Assembly: GCF_000716335.1 (NCBI RefSeq)
Contig: NZ_KL591014.1
Span: forward strand, 62,739 to 126,738
DNA: 64,000 nt
Source of the DNA: Streptomyces sp. NRRL S-118
GTDB taxonomy: Bacteria > Actinomycetota > Actinomycetes > Streptomycetales > Streptomycetaceae
Direction: 5' to 3'
Positions 37,859-46,493 of the stretch are shown piece by piece (positions within the stretch are counted from its first letter, which is position 1; each line of letters opens with the position of its first letter). The notes below the pieces were generated by a model. The model saw only the letters and a list, made by a program, of their open reading frames with translations. It had not been told where the DNA came from and did no database searches. Both the position numbers and the translations under genes were made by a program.

Positions 37859-38227
37859 ATGATCATCGGGGTGGGGATCGACGTCGCGGAGATCGACCGG
37901 TTCGCGGCGGCGCTGGAGCGGACGCCGCACCTGGCGGACCGGCTGTTCCTGGAGCGCGAACTGCTGCTGCCCAGCGGCGAGCGGCGCGGCGTCGCGTCGC
38001 TCGCGGCGCGGTTCGCCGCGAAGGAGGCGATCGCGAAGGCGCTCGGCGCGCCGGGCGGGCTGCTGTGGACGGACGCCGAGGTGTACGTCGAGGACAGCGG
38101 ACAGCCGCGGCTGCGGGTGCGCGGCACGGTGGCGGCACGCGCCGCCGAACTGGGCGTACGGCAGTGGCACGTGTCGCTCAGCCATGACGCGGGGGTGGCG
38201 TCCGCGGTGGTGATCGCGGAGGGTTGA
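37859..38227 (+). CDS. acpS: holo-[acyl-carrier-protein] synthase
   Basis: AcpS attaches 4'-phosphopantetheine from CoA to acyl carrier proteins. The 122-residue protein begins [15 protein letters not shown] with Asp8 for magnesium, has [12 protein letters not shown] with the second metal Glu, and [12 protein letters not shown]. It follows glmS by 8 bp and overlaps no gene. Use of CoA links it to coaA upstream. Confidence 0.96.
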   Translation: MIIGVGIDVAEIDRFAAALERTPHLADRLFLERELLLPSGERRGVASLAARFAAKEAIAKALGAPGGLLWTDAEVYVEDSGQPRLRVRGTVAARAAELGVRQWHVSLSHDAGVASAVVIAEG

Positions 38228-38231
38228 CCCC

Positions 38232-39662
38232 ATGCGTACCGCTCACCGTGTCGAAACCGTACGGGCCGCCGAGGCGGCACTGATGGCGAAGCTGCCCGAG
38301 GGCGCGCTGATGCAGCGGGCGGCGGCGGGACTCGCCGCGGCCTGCGCCGAGCTCCTCGGCCGCGTCTACGGCGCCCGCGTGGTGCTGCTCGTCGGCAGCG
38401 GCGACAACGGCGGCGACGCGCTGTACGCGGGCGCCCGGCTCGCCCGGCGCGGCGCCGGGGTGTCCGCCGTGCTCCTCGGCCCGCGCGCCCACGAGGGGGG
38501 CCTGGCGGCGCTGCGCGGGGCGGGCGGCCGTGTGGCCGACGACCCGTACGCGGTGCTGGAGCGCGCCGACCTCGTGGTGGACGGCATCACCGGGATCGGC
38601 GGACGCGGCGGACTGCGGCCGGAGGCGGTGCCCGTGGTGCGGGCGGCACGCGCGTCGGGTGCCGTGCTGGTCGCCGTCGACCTGCCCAGCGGTGTGGACG
38701 CCGACACCGGCGAGGTCGCCGGGGAAGCCGTCCGGGCGGACGCCACGGTGTCGTTCGGGACCTGGAAACCGGGCCTGCTCATCGACCCGGCGCGCGCCTG
38801 CGCGGGCGCGGTACGGCTCGTCGGCATCGGCCTGTCCCTGCCGCCGGTCCCCGACCTGGAGGCGCTCCAGCACGCGGACGTGGCCCGGCTGCTGCCGGAG
38901 CCCGCGGGCGAGAGCGACAAGTACCGGCGGGGCGTGGTCGGCGTGGTGGCCGGCTCCCGGCGCTACCCGGGCGCCGCGGTGCTCGCGGTGGCCGGCGCGC
39001 TGCGCGGCGGGGCGGGGGCCGTGCGCTACGTCGGCCCCGCGGGGGACGCCGTGCTCGCCCGCCACCCCGAGACGCTCGTCCACGACGGGCCCCCGGCGAA
39101 CGCCGGGCGCGTCCAGGCGTGGGTGATCGGCCCCGGCCTCGGCGACACGCCCGGCGTCGAGGACGTCCTCGCCTCCGACGTACCCGTCCTGGTCGACGCG
39201 GACGGCCTGCGGCAGCTCGACCCGCCCGCGGTCCGCTCGCGCCCGGCGCCGACCGTCCTCACGCCGCACGCCGGCGAGGCGGCGGCCCTCCTGGGTGTCG
39301 CCCGCGAGGACGTGGAGTCCCGCCGCCTGGACGCGGTGAGGGAACTGGCGGCGCGGTACGGGGCGACCGTGCTGCTCAAGGGCTCCACGACGCTCGTCGC
39401 CGCGGCCGACGGCCCGGTACGCGTCAACCCGACGGGCACGGCCTGGCTGGCCACCGCGGGCAGCGGCGACGTCCTGTCGGGCCTCGCCGGCTCACTGCTC
39501 GCCGCGGGCCTGGCCCCGCGCGACGCCGCCTCGGTGGCCGCCTACCTCCACGGCCTCGCCGCCCGCCGCGCCGCCCGGGGCGCCCCCATCGCGGCCCACG
39601 ACGTCGCGGCGGAACTCCCGGGAGCGTGGCGGGACGTCACCTCCACCCACCCGGACCGCTGA
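38232..39662 (+). CDS. nnr: bifunctional NAD(P)H-hydrate epimerase/dehydratase
   Basis: Nnr repairs damaged (hydrated) NAD(P)H. The 476-residue protein joins an N-terminal epimerase domain (GSGDNGGDALYAGARLARRG) with a C-terminal ADP-dependent dehydratase (VVGVVAGSRRYPGAAVLAVA, LTPHAGEAAALLG, ATAGSGDVLSGLAGSLLAAG). Both halves have their nucleotide loops. It lies 4 bp behind acpS, in an operon with glmS. Confidence 0.95.
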   Translation: MRTAHRVETVRAAEAALMAKLPEGALMQRAAAGLAAACAELLGRVYGARVVLLVGSGDNGGDALYAGARLARRGAGVSAVLLGPRAHEGGLAALRGAGGRVADDPYAVLERADLVVDGITGIGGRGGLRPEAVPVVRAARASGAVLVAVDLPSGVDADTGEVAGEAVRADATVSFGTWKPGLLIDPARACAGAVRLVGIGLSLPPVPDLEALQHADVARLLPEPAGESDKYRRGVVGVVAGSRRYPGAAVLAVAGALRGGAGAVRYVGPAGDAVLARHPETLVHDGPPANAGRVQAWVIGPGLGDTPGVEDVLASDVPVLVDADGLRQLDPPAVRSRPAPTVLTPHAGEAAALLGVAREDVESRRLDAVRELAARYGATVLLKGSTTLVAAADGPVRVNPTGTAWLATAGSGDVLSGLAGSLLAAGLAPRDAASVAAYLHGLAARRAARGAPIAAHDVAAELPGAWRDVTSTHPDR

Positions 39663-39782
39663 GCCTCCCGGTGCCTGCGGCGGGCTGCGGTGTCGTTCCG
39701 GTCCGGTGCGTCTCTCGGCTCGACTCCCGGTCCCTGTGGCGAGTGGGGCGAAGGGACGCGGCGGTGTCGAAAGGGATGAGGG

Positions 39783-39874
39783 TCCCCCCGCCGAAGGCAG
39801 GGGGAGCGCGGAAATTCGCGAGGTGCGAGCGAATCGAGCGGGGGTACCTCCCACGCCGCCGGGCATAGGGGGAG
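39783..39874. repeat. structured intergenic element upstream of alr
   Basis: Within the 289-bp nnr-alr gap, three neighbouring hairpins can be drawn: TCCCCCCGCC/GGCAGGGGGA around GAA (39783-39804), CGCG-GAAATT-CGCG (39807-39820), and CTCCC/GGGAG arms (39848-39874). The GGGGGTACCTCCC core recalls a class of intergenic repeats I have seen in many Streptomyces genomes; I cannot verify copy number here. Confidence 0.4.
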
Positions 39875-39951
39875 ATCGACCGTCGACACCGACAACAGGC
39901 GCCCCGGAGCCGAACCGAGCCCTCGAAAAAACCTCTGAGACACTGGGCGCG

Positions 39952-41109
39952 ATGAGTGAGACACCGCAGACCCTTCGCGCCCGCGCCGAGATCGACCTCG
40001 GGGCGTTGCGCGGCAACGTGCGTGCCCTGCGGGAGCGCGTGGGGACGGGCGTCCAGGTGATGGGCGTCGTGAAGGCCGATGCGTACGGGCACGGGGCCGT
40101 GCCGTGTGCGCGGGCGGCCCTGGAGGGCGGGGCGACCTGGCTGGGGACCGCGACGCCGCACGAGGCGCTGGCGCTGCGGGCGGCCGGGATCGACGTGCCC
40201 GTCCTGTGCTGGCTGTGGACGCCCGGCGACCCCTGGGACGAGGGCATCCGGGCCGGCCTGGACATGTCCCTGAGCGGGATGTGGGCGCTGGAGGAGGTCA
40301 CGCGGGCCGCCCGCGCGACCGGCGGCACCGCGCGGGTGCAGCTGAAGGCCGACACCGGGCTCGGGCGCAACGGCTGCCAGCCCGCCGACTGGCCGCGGTT
40401 GGTCGGGGAGGCGCTGAAGGCCCAGGCCGAGGGCCTGGTGCGGATCACCGGCGTCTGGTCGCACTTCGCCTGTGCCGACGAGCCCGGCCACCCGTCCATC
40501 GCCGCCCAGCTCGACGCGTTCCACGACATGCTCGGCTACGCCGAGAAGGCGGGGGTGGAGCCGGAGGTGCGGCACATCGCCAATTCCCCGGCGACGCTCA
40601 CCCTGCCGGAGTCGTACTTCGATCTCGTGCGCGCCGGGATCGCGTTGTACGGCGTGTCGCCGAGCCCGGAGCTGGGCACGGCCGCCGATTTCGGTCTGCG
40701 GGCGGTGATGCGGCTGGTCGGGAGCCTCGCGCTGGTCAAGACGGTGCCGGCGGGCCACGGCGTGAGCTACGGGCACCATTACGTCACCGAGCGGGAGACG
40801 AACCTCGGTCTGGTCCCGCTGGGCTACGCCGACGGCATCCCGCGCCATGCGTCGGGCCGCGGCCCGGTGCTGGTCGGCGGGAAGGTGCGTACGGTCGCCG
40901 GCCGGGTCGCGATGGACCAGTTCGTGGTGGACCTCGGCCGCGACGCCGTGGAGCCCGGCGCGCCCGCGGTGCTGTTCGGGGCGGGCGATCAGGGCGAGCC
41001 GACCGCGGAGGACTGGGCACGTGCCGCGGACACGATCGCGTACGAGATCGTGACCCGGATCGGATCGCGGGTACCACGGGTCTATACGAACGTGACGCAC
41101 GCGAGCTGA
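39952..41109 (+). CDS. alr: alanine racemase
   Basis: Alr interconverts L- and D-alanine for peptidoglycan. The 385-residue PLP enzyme has VVKADAYGHGA with the PLP Lys41, the dimer-face motif ADTGLGRNG, and GHGVSYGHHY with the second catalytic Tyr. GACACT lies 7 nt before the ATG and there is no ribosome binding site, so the mRNA may be leaderless. It is followed by a hydrolase gene (16 bp) and tsaE. Confidence 0.96.
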   Translation: MSETPQTLRARAEIDLGALRGNVRALRERVGTGVQVMGVVKADAYGHGAVPCARAALEGGATWLGTATPHEALALRAAGIDVPVLCWLWTPGDPWDEGIRAGLDMSLSGMWALEEVTRAARATGGTARVQLKADTGLGRNGCQPADWPRLVGEALKAQAEGLVRITGVWSHFACADEPGHPSIAAQLDAFHDMLGYAEKAGVEPEVRHIANSPATLTLPESYFDLVRAGIALYGVSPSPELGTAADFGLRAVMRLVGSLALVKTVPAGHGVSYGHHYVTERETNLGLVPLGYADGIPRHASGRGPVLVGGKVRTVAGRVAMDQFVVDLGRDAVEPGAPAVLFGAGDQGEPTAEDWARAADTIAYEIVTRIGSRVPRVYTNVTHAS

Positions 41110-41125
41110 CCGAGGAGCTGCCGTA

Positions 41126-42334
41126 GTGAGTGACATCAGTGCGGTGGAGGCCGCCGCCGCCGGCAATTGGCGCCGCGCCGGTCTCGCCGGCGCGGCGATA
41201 GGGGTGGTCGCGGCGGGCGCGGCCGCCGGTGTCACCCTGGAGCGGCTCACCGTCGGGCGCGGCATGCGCAGGAAGGCGCGTCTCGCCCTGGACGCGGCGG
41301 GCCCGTACGGCGCGCTGCGCGGCACCCCCGGCAGGGCGGCCGCCGATGACGGCACGGAGCTGTACTACGAGGTCGACGAGGTGGAGGCGGAGACCAGCGC
41401 GCCGCGCCGGCGGCGGTTGTTCGGGCGCCGGACGCCCACTCCGGTCACCGTCGTCTTCAGTCACGGCTACTGCCTCAACCAGGACTCCTGGCACTTCCAG
41501 CGTGCCGCGCTGCGCGGCCTGGTGCGCACCGTCCACTGGGACCAGCGCAGTCACGGCCGGTCCGGGCGGGGAGTGGCCCAGCGGCGCGGCCCCGACGCGG
41601 TGCCGGTCTCCATCGACCAGCTCGGCCGGGACCTCAAGGCCGTCATCGACGCGGCGGCGCCCGAGGGGCCGCTGGTGCTGGTCGGGCACTCGATGGGCGG
41701 CATGACGGTGATGGCGCTGGCCGACCAGTTCCCGGCGCTGATCCGGGAGCGGGTCGTCGGCGTCGCTTTCGTCGGCACCTCGTGCGGCCGGCTCGGCGAG
41801 GTGAACTACGGGCTGCCGGTGGCGGGGGTCAACGCGATACGGCGGGTCCTGCCCGGTGTGCTGCGGGCCCTCGGGTCGCAGCCGGAGCTGGTCGAGCGGG
41901 GCCGCAGGGCCACCGCGGACCTCTTCGCGGGGCTGATCAAGCGGTACTCGTTCTCGTCGCGGGACGTGGACCCGGCCGTCGCCCGGTTCGCGGAGCGGAT
42001 GATCGAGGGCACGCCGATCGACGTGGTCGCGGAGTTCTACCCGGCGTTCACCGAGCACGACAAGGCCGAAGCGCTCGGCGTCTTCGCCGAGGTGCCGGTG
42101 CTCGCCCTCGCCGGCGACACGGACCTGGTCACGCCGAGTTCGCACACGGAGGCGATCGCCGATCTGCTCCCCGACGCGGAGCTGGTCATCGTCCCGGACG
42201 GCGGCCACCTGGTGATGCTGGAACACCCCGAGGCGGTCACCGACCGGCTCGCGGACCTGCTGGTGCGGGTGGGCGCGGTGCCCGCAGCGACTAACGTTGG
42301 CACGTATGGAAGCACCGCACAGCCCGGTGGCTGA
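41126..42334 (+). CDS. alpha/beta hydrolase
   Basis: The 402-residue protein has an N-terminal hydrophobic Ala/Gly segment (about 18-42) that may be a membrane anchor, then an alpha/beta hydrolase fold: the oxyanion region FSHGYCLNQDSW, the nucleophile elbow VGHSMGG with Ser189, and a late GGHLVMLEHPE with the catalytic His. The substrate is unknown. It lies between alr and tsaE in actinobacterial genomes. GTG start 41126 with GAGGAG ahead; it overlaps tsaE by 29 bp. Confidence 0.88.
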   Translation: MSDISAVEAAAAGNWRRAGLAGAAIGVVAAGAAAGVTLERLTVGRGMRRKARLALDAAGPYGALRGTPGRAAADDGTELYYEVDEVEAETSAPRRRRLFGRRTPTPVTVVFSHGYCLNQDSWHFQRAALRGLVRTVHWDQRSHGRSGRGVAQRRGPDAVPVSIDQLGRDLKAVIDAAAPEGPLVLVGHSMGGMTVMALADQFPALIRERVVGVAFVGTSCGRLGEVNYGLPVAGVNAIRRVLPGVLRALGSQPELVERGRRATADLFAGLIKRYSFSSRDVDPAVARFAERMIEGTPIDVVAEFYPAFTEHDKAEALGVFAEVPVLALAGDTDLVTPSSHTEAIADLLPDAELVIVPDGGHLVMLEHPEAVTDRLADLLVRVGAVPAATNVGTYGSTAQPGG

Positions 42335-42836
42335 CGGACAGGACGTCACCGCCACCGCCACCGCCCGTACGACCCTCCACTCGCCCGAGGAGACGCAGGA
42401 ACTGGGCCGCGCGCTCGCGAAGCTGCTGCGCCCCGGTGACCTGGTCCTGCTCACCGGTGAGCTCGGCGCGGGCAAGACGACGCTGACGCGCGGGCTCGGC
42501 GAGGGGCTCGGCGTGCGCGGGGCGGTCACGTCCCCGACGTTCGTCATCGCCCGCGTCCACCCGTCGCTGGTCGGCGGCCCGGCCCTCGTGCACGTCGACG
42601 CCTACCGCCTGGGCGGCGGCCTCGACGAGATGGAGGACCTCGACCTCGACGTGTCGCTGCCGGATTCGGTGGTGGTCGTGGAGTGGGGCGAGGGCAGGGT
42701 CGAGGACCTGGCCGAGGACCGGCTGCACGTCGTCCTCCACCGGGTCGTCGGCTCGACCGACGACGAGCGCCGCGTGGTGACGCTGACCGGCATCGGCGCC
42801 CGCTGGGCGGGCGTGGACCTCGACGTGGCGCCGTAG
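42306..42836 (+). CDS. tsaE: tRNA t6A synthesis ATPase TsaE
   Basis: TsaE is the ATPase of the threonylcarbamoyl-A37 tRNA pathway, working with TsaB and TsaD. The 176-residue protein has Walker A GELGAGKTTLTRG (51-63), TSPTFVIARVH and LVHVDAYRLGG, and VVVVEWGEG. ATG 42306 is preferred to TTG 42297. TAACGT lies 8 nt upstream, so it may also be leaderless; the start lies inside the hydrolase gene. Confidence 0.95.
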   Translation: MEAPHSPVADGQDVTATATARTTLHSPEETQELGRALAKLLRPGDLVLLTGELGAGKTTLTRGLGEGLGVRGAVTSPTFVIARVHPSLVGGPALVHVDAYRLGGGLDEMEDLDLDVSLPDSVVVVEWGEGRVEDLAEDRLHVVLHRVVGSTDDERRVVTLTGIGARWAGVDLDVAP

Positions 42837-42932
42837 GGGAATCCCGGGGCGGCGGGCCGCCGTACTTTCCGACAAGACGTCGGCACAATGTTGCGTCGTA
42901 CGTCCGAGGCGTGGTCCCATGGGTACCCGTAC

Positions 42933-42954
42933 GGGGTTAGGTGTACCTAACCCC
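42933..42954. promoter_or_regulatory. perfect inverted repeat upstream of a small protein gene
   Basis: GGGGTTAGGT (42933-42942) and ACCTAACCCC (42945-42954) are perfect arms separated by 2 bp, 30 bp before the small gene at 42984. GGGTACCC (42921-42928), itself a palindrome, lies just upstream. The half-site TTAGGT/ACCTAA equals the ends of a DmdR/IdeR iron box, but the spacing (14 instead of 19 bp) is wrong. It is a strong candidate operator for an unidentified regulator. Confidence 0.6.
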
Positions 42955-42983
42955 GCCCTGCCCCCGGACCTTCAGGAGGCACC

Positions 42984-43148
42984 ATGTCGACATCCGAGCA
43001 GGACGTGTCGATGCGCGATCTGCTGGCGTCGTGCGCGGCGGCCAGTGCCGTGTCCACACCGCCCCGGGCCGCCGAGGACCCCGCGGAGGGTCCGGCGGAC
43101 GAGGTGCGGGACGTCGCACCGGACGACAAGGCGCCCGAAGCCGCGTGA
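42984..43148 (+). CDS. 54-residue small protein of unknown function
   Basis: A short gene with an ideal site (CAGGAGG, 4 nt before ATG 42984) encodes MSTSEQDVSMRDLLASCAAA and then SAVSTPPRAAEDPAEGP plus an acidic Asp/Glu/Ala-rich tail ending KAPEAA. One possible short helix (MRDLLASCAA) and a single Cys are seen; the rest is likely disordered. There is no signal peptide. The palindrome at 42933-42954 sits directly in front. I do not recognise a family; it could be a small regulator or toxin-like peptide, but nothing shows this. Confidence 0.6.
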   Translation: MSTSEQDVSMRDLLASCAAASAVSTPPRAAEDPAEGPADEVRDVAPDDKAPEAA

Positions 43149-43172
43149 CGCCGGATCCGTCCCCGAGCACCG

Positions 43173-43742
43173 CTACGGGACGACGACGACCTTCGCCCCG
43201 ACCGTCGCGAGCGTCCACAGCGCGTCGCCGTCCGCGCGCTTCATCCGGATCCCGCCCGTCCTGCGCGCCGGGTCGGGACTGGCCATCGAGCCGTCCACGG
43301 CCGCGCTGAAGCCGATCGTCACGCCGTCGACGGTGGCGAACCGCACCACGTGCTCGATCTGCACCCCGTCGGACCCGGCCACCCGGCCCGAACGGGTCGT
43401 CACGGAGTACGTGCCGGGCTCGGGGTGCACGGTGCTCGGCATGACCGCGAAGGTGCGTGCCACCCGCTCCTTCTCGCCCACCAGCCACACCCGCCGGTCG
43501 CCGAGCGCGTACACGACCCGGACGCCCGAGCCAGAGTTCACCGGCAGGGCCAGCGAGTCCGCGGCAGGCTTCTGCGCGCTGCCGCCGGGCGCGGGCGACG
43601 ACGGTGCGGCGCCCGCTCCCGCGGGCCGCTTCTCCGTGAGGCCGGCCGGGGCGTGGGCCGCCGCCTGGTAGGCGAGGAATCCGACCGCGGCCAGTGCCGC
43701 CGCGGTGAGCCCGGCCACGAATCCCGAGCTGCTCCTTGCCAC
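43173..43742 (-). CDS. YkuD/L,D-transpeptidase-like protein lacking the catalytic Cys
   Basis: The 189-residue exported protein has an N-terminal membrane segment (about 8-30), a Pro/Ala linker and a beta domain resembling the YkuD fold: RVVYALGDRRVWLVGEKERV, PEPGTYSVTTRSG and HVVRFATVDGVTIGF. At the active site the family motif SHGC(I/V)R is changed to RTGGIRM (residues 161-167), so Gly164 replaces the catalytic Cys. It may bind rather than cross-link peptidoglycan. GTG 43742 is preferred (GGGGAGCAGG ahead); a GTG at 43754 is also open. Confidence 0.65.
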   Translation of the reverse strand: MARSSSGFVAGLTAAALAAVGFLAYQAAAHAPAGLTEKRPAGAGAAPSSPAPGGSAQKPAADSLALPVNSGSGVRVVYALGDRRVWLVGEKERVARTFAVMPSTVHPEPGTYSVTTRSGRVAGSDGVQIEHVVRFATVDGVTIGFSAAVDGSMASPDPARRTGGIRMKRADGDALWTLATVGAKVVVVP

Positions 43743-43852
43743 CCTGCTCCCCACCTCTCACGCGCACGCGTACGTATTGATGTGACGGTAGCAGCAGTGT
43801 GAGCGCGCACCGGGGCGCCGTGCCCCCGCCCGCGGAGCCGTACGCTGTTTGC

Positions 43853-44509
43853 GTGCTCTTGCTCGCCATGGATACCGCCACACCCGCCGTCACCGTCGCG
43901 CTCCACGACGGCGACTCCGTCCTCGCCGTATCGAGCCAGGTCGACGCCCGCCGCCACGGGGAGCTGCTGCTGCCCGCCGTGCACCGGGTGCTCCGGGAAG
44001 CGGGCCGGCCGCTGGACGCCGTCACCGGCATCGTCGTGGGCGTCGGCCCCGGCCCGTACACCGGGCTGCGCGTCGGCCTGGTGACCGCCGCGACCTTCGC
44101 GTCGGCGCTCGGCGGGGTGCCCGTGCACGGCCTGTGCACGCTGGACGGCCTCGCGTACGCCTCCGGTATCGAGGAGCCGTTCGTCGTCGCGACGGACGCG
44201 CGCCGCAAGGAGGTCTACTGGGCGCGGTACGACGACTGCCGCACCCGCGTGACCGGGCCCGCCGTCGACCGGCCCGCCGACATCGCCGACCGGGTCGCGG
44301 GCCTGCCCGCCGTCGGAGCCGGCGCCCGCCTCTACGGCGAGGTGTTCCCCGACGCCCGTGACCCCGAGCACCAGTCGGCCGCGGCGCTCGCCGCGCTCGC
44401 CGCCGAACGGCTCCGCACCGGCGGGGCCTTCGAGGAGCCGCGGCCGATGTACCTGCGCCGCCCCGACGCCCAGGTGCCGAAGAACTACAAGGTGGTCACC
44501 CCGAAGTGA
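43853..44509 (+). CDS. tsaB: tRNA t6A synthesis scaffold TsaB
   Basis: TsaB supports TsaD in the threonylcarbamoyl transfer to A37 of tRNA. The 218-residue protein begins VLLLAMDTATPAVTVALHDG and has the conserved GVGPGPYTGLRVGLVTAAT loop. It is an ASKHA fold without full catalytic sites. GTG start 43853; TACGCT lies 6 nt upstream and no ribosome binding site is present, so the mRNA is probably leaderless. Its stop overlaps rimI by GTGA. Confidence 0.95.
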   Translation: MLLLAMDTATPAVTVALHDGDSVLAVSSQVDARRHGELLLPAVHRVLREAGRPLDAVTGIVVGVGPGPYTGLRVGLVTAATFASALGGVPVHGLCTLDGLAYASGIEEPFVVATDARRKEVYWARYDDCRTRVTGPAVDRPADIADRVAGLPAVGAGARLYGEVFPDARDPEHQSAAALAALAAERLRTGGAFEEPRPMYLRRPDAQVPKNYKVVTPK

Positions 44510-45072
44510 CCGGACCTACCGCGCCCACCGGGCCGACCGGAGCGCAGGGAGCGGCCGCGGAGCCCGGACCGGCCGTGGTCCTGCGGGAGATGCGCTGGTG
44601 GGACCTCGCACCCGTGCTGGAGCTGGAGCACGAGCTGTTCCCCGAGGACGCCTGGTCCGAGGGGATGTTCTGGTCCGAGCTCGCCCACGCGCGCGGCCCG
44701 CGGGCGACCCGCCGCTACGTCGTCGCCGCGGCCCCGGACGGCCGGATCGCCGGCTACGCGGGGCTCGCGGCGGCCGGCGGACTCGGCGACGTCCAGACCA
44801 TCGCCGTCGCCCGCGACCAGTGGGGGACCGGGCTCGGGGCCCGGCTCCTGACCGAACTGCTGCGGCACGCCACCGCCTTCGAGTGCGACGAGGTGCTCCT
44901 CGAAGTCCGCGTGGACAACACCCGCGCACAGAAGCTGTACGAGCGCTTCGGCTTCGAACCGATCGGCTTCCGCCGCGGCTACTACCAGCCGGGCAACGTC
45001 GACGCGCTCGTCATGCGCCTGACCGTACAAGCTGACGCACAAGGAACTGAGAGCACTGAGAGCCATGGCTGA
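44506..45072 (+). CDS. rimI: ribosomal protein S18-alanine N-acetyltransferase
   Basis: RimI is a GNAT-family acetyltransferase acting on protein N-termini. The 188-residue protein has a variable N-terminus of about 25 residues, then [20 protein letters not shown], the acetyl-CoA loop [15 protein letters not shown] (Q/R-x-x-G-x-G/A) and [20 protein letters not shown]. It overlaps tsaB and tsaD on its two sides, a compact operon found in mycobacteria as well. Confidence 0.93.
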   Translation: MTGPTAPTGPTGAQGAAAEPGPAVVLREMRWWDLAPVLELEHELFPEDAWSEGMFWSELAHARGPRATRRYVVAAAPDGRIAGYAGLAAAGGLGDVQTIAVARDQWGTGLGARLLTELLRHATAFECDEVLLEVRVDNTRAQKLYERFGFEPIGFRRGYYQPGNVDALVMRLTVQADAQGTESTESHG

Positions 45073-46156
45073 CGAACCCCTCGTCCTCGGCATCGAGACC
45101 TCCTGCGACGAGACCGGCGTCGGCATCGTCCGGGGCACGACCCTGCTCGCCGACGCCGTCGCGTCCAGCGTGGACACGCACGCGCGGTTCGGCGGCGTGG
45201 TTCCCGAGATCGCCTCCCGCGCCCACCTGGAGGCGATGGTCCCGACCATCGAGCGGGCCCTGCAGCAGGCCGGGATCACCGCCCGCGACCTCGACGGCAT
45301 CGCGGTCACCGCCGGTCCCGGCCTCGCGGGCGCCCTCCTCGTCGGCGTCTCGGCGGCCAAGGCGTACGCGTACGCGCTGGGCAAGCCGCTGTACGGCGTG
45401 AACCACCTCGCCTCGCACATCTGCGTCGACCAGCTGGAGCACGGGCCGCTGCCCGAGCCGACGATGGCGCTGCTGGTGTCCGGCGGCCACTCGTCGCTGC
45501 TCCTCGCGCCGGACATCACCTCCGACGTACGGCCGATGGGCGCGACGATCGACGACGCGGCGGGCGAGGCGTTCGACAAGATCGCCCGCGTGCTCGACCT
45601 GGGCTTCCCGGGCGGGCCGGTGATCGACCGGCTGGCGAAGGAGGGCGACCCCTCCGCGATCGCCTTTCCCCGCGGGCTGAGCGGACCGCGCGACCCCGCG
45701 TACGACTTCTCCTTCTCCGGTCTGAAGACCGCCGTGGCCCGCTGGATCGAGGCCAGGCGCGCCGCCGGTGAGGAGGTGCCGGTACGGGACGTGGCGGCGT
45801 CCTTCCAGGAGGCGGTCGTCGACGTCCTGACCCGCAAGGCCGTGCGCGCCTGCAAGGACGAGGGCGTCGACCACCTGATGATCGGCGGTGGCGTGGCGGC
45901 CAACTCGCGGCTGCGGGCGCTGGCCGGGGAGCGGTGCGAGCGGGCCGGCATCCGGCTGCGGGTGCCGCGGCCGGGCCTGTGCACCGACAACGGCGCGATG
46001 GTCGCGGCGCTGGGCGCCGAGATGGTGGCCCGCGGGAGGCCGGCCTCCGACCTGGAGCTGTCGGCGGACTCCTCGCTGCCGGTGACCGACCCGCACGTAC
46101 CTGGGAACGGTCACGACCACGTGCACGAGGTCAGCAAGGAGAACCTGTACTCATGA
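45065..46156 (+). CDS. tsaD: tRNA threonylcarbamoyladenosine synthase catalytic subunit TsaD
   Basis: TsaD (Gcp/YgjD) is the transferase that puts threonylcarbamoyl on A37 of tRNAs reading ANN codons. The 363-residue protein has [15 protein letters not shown], the metal motif NHLASH (His114, His118), [11 protein letters not shown] and [15 protein letters not shown] [11 protein letters not shown]. It overlaps rimI by 8 bp and the next small gene by ATGA. TsaC, which makes the intermediate, is not in this window. Confidence 0.97.
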   Translation: MADEPLVLGIETSCDETGVGIVRGTTLLADAVASSVDTHARFGGVVPEIASRAHLEAMVPTIERALQQAGITARDLDGIAVTAGPGLAGALLVGVSAAKAYAYALGKPLYGVNHLASHICVDQLEHGPLPEPTMALLVSGGHSSLLLAPDITSDVRPMGATIDDAAGEAFDKIARVLDLGFPGGPVIDRLAKEGDPSAIAFPRGLSGPRDPAYDFSFSGLKTAVARWIEARRAAGEEVPVRDVAASFQEAVVDVLTRKAVRACKDEGVDHLMIGGGVAANSRLRALAGERCERAGIRLRVPRPGLCTDNGAMVAALGAEMVARGRPASDLELSADSSLPVTDPHVPGNGHDHVHEVSKENLYS

Positions 46157-46410
46157 CGGTCACCCTGATGTGGGAGGCCCGCGCGGCGGAGGGCCGCGGC
46201 GCGGACCTCCTGGAGTGGGCGCGGGCGCAGCGCCTCCCCGGCGGGCCGCTGCGCCGGGAGACCTTCACGGCCCCGCAGGACCGGGTGCTCGTGCTGACCT
46301 GGTGGGACGCCCCGTACGACGCCGGCCTGCCCGAACTGCCCGATCCGCCCGCCGACCTGGTCACGCGCGCGGTGCACCGCTGGCGCTTCGTGTCCCACGG
46401 GACCGGCTGA
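46153..46410 (+). CDS. 85-residue protein, possible ABM-type barrel
   Basis: The short protein ([53 protein letters not shown]) has a beta-alpha-beta pattern that resembles dimeric antibiotic-biosynthesis-monooxygenase-like barrels, but no firm family assignment is possible. It is translationally coupled to tsaD through an ATGA overlap, so it is part of the t6A operon by position only. Confidence 0.6.
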   Translation: MTVTLMWEARAAEGRGADLLEWARAQRLPGGPLRRETFTAPQDRVLVLTWWDAPYDAGLPELPDPPADLVTRAVHRWRFVSHGTG

Positions 46411-46493
46411 GGCGAGCCCCGACGCAACCCCCGGCGCCGGTCAGCCGTCCTGCAGTAGGCAGCTGATCAGGCGTTCGAACATGGGGTTCCAGG

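Noticed and set aside
42937-42950. DmdR/IdeR iron box
   Set aside because: The half-sites TTAGGT and ACCTAA agree, but the total length is 14 bp instead of the 19-bp iron box, so I list it only as an unknown palindrome.
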